Position numbers and translations under genes: made by a program. Positions 6,575-6,606 of a stretch of DNA of 6,606 nucleotides are shown piece by piece. The notes beneath the pieces were generated by a model. That model ran no database searches. It was not told where the DNA came from and saw nothing but the letters and a program-made list of their open reading frames with translations. How positions within the stretch are numbered: position 1 is the first letter of the stretch; each line of letters starts with the position of its first letter. Origin of the DNA: Burkholderiales bacterium (GTDB taxonomy: Bacteria > Pseudomonadota > Gammaproteobacteria > Burkholderiales > UBA11063); the NCBI GenBank assembly GCA_026461645.1, contig JAPJMP010000115.1:1-6606 (forward strand), read 5' to 3'.

Positions 6575-6606
6575 GTAACATATAAATTTAGGCATGCATA
6601 TAGATC

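Noticed and set aside
1..6606. CRISPR array, toxin-antitoxin pair, defence island, tRNA or riboswitch
   Set aside because: No spaced direct repeats, no small paired genes, no cloverleaf or known aptamer pattern was found by eye; gaps between genes are short except at the right edge.

Overview
The window is AT-rich DNA (roughly one third G+C by eye, with strong A/T third-position codon preference). It comes from a bacterium that is most probably a low-GC gammaproteobacterium. Three things support this: an Hda-type DnaA paralogue together with oligoribonuclease (Orn); an RpoD whose core is almost residue-for-residue that of enteric sigma-70; and a purM gene divergent from a perM/hda pair, a neighbourhood known in gammaproteobacteria such as Pseudomonas. 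Francisella-like or thiotrophic-symbiont-like lineages would fit the base composition, but the genus cannot be settled from sequence reading alone.

Layout from left to right: (1) the 3' two-thirds of rpoD on the + strand, cut by the left edge, ends at a strong intrinsic terminator that sits in the 77-bp convergent gap to leuB. (2) Four tightly packed minus-strand genes, in transcription order perM, hda, leuD, leuB, have gaps of 3 and 10 nt and a 23-nt overlap, so they look like one operon. It joins a membrane permease, a replication-initiation regulator and two leucine-pathway enzymes, with no leuA or leuC in the window. (3) A compact 56-bp divergent control region separates perM from purM and carries a 9-bp direct repeat with a 10-bp period. 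(4) purM on the + strand meets orn on the minus strand tail-to-tail; their stop codons share TTAA, so there is no room for a terminator between them. (5) The right-hand 230 bp upstream of orn hold a well-formed sigma-70 promoter for orn, which lies inside the decayed reading frame of what looks like a DDE integrase-type transposase (motif ILTDNGSKF).

Functionally this is mostly housekeeping DNA: the main sigma factor, regulatory inactivation of DnaA, leucine and purine biosynthesis, and degradation of short RNAs. I see no CRISPR array, toxin-antitoxin pair, defence system, rRNA or tRNA gene. The points most worth a second look are the orn promoter that overlaps a transposase relic, an acidic C-terminal extension on RpoD, and the linkage of leuDB to perM-hda.
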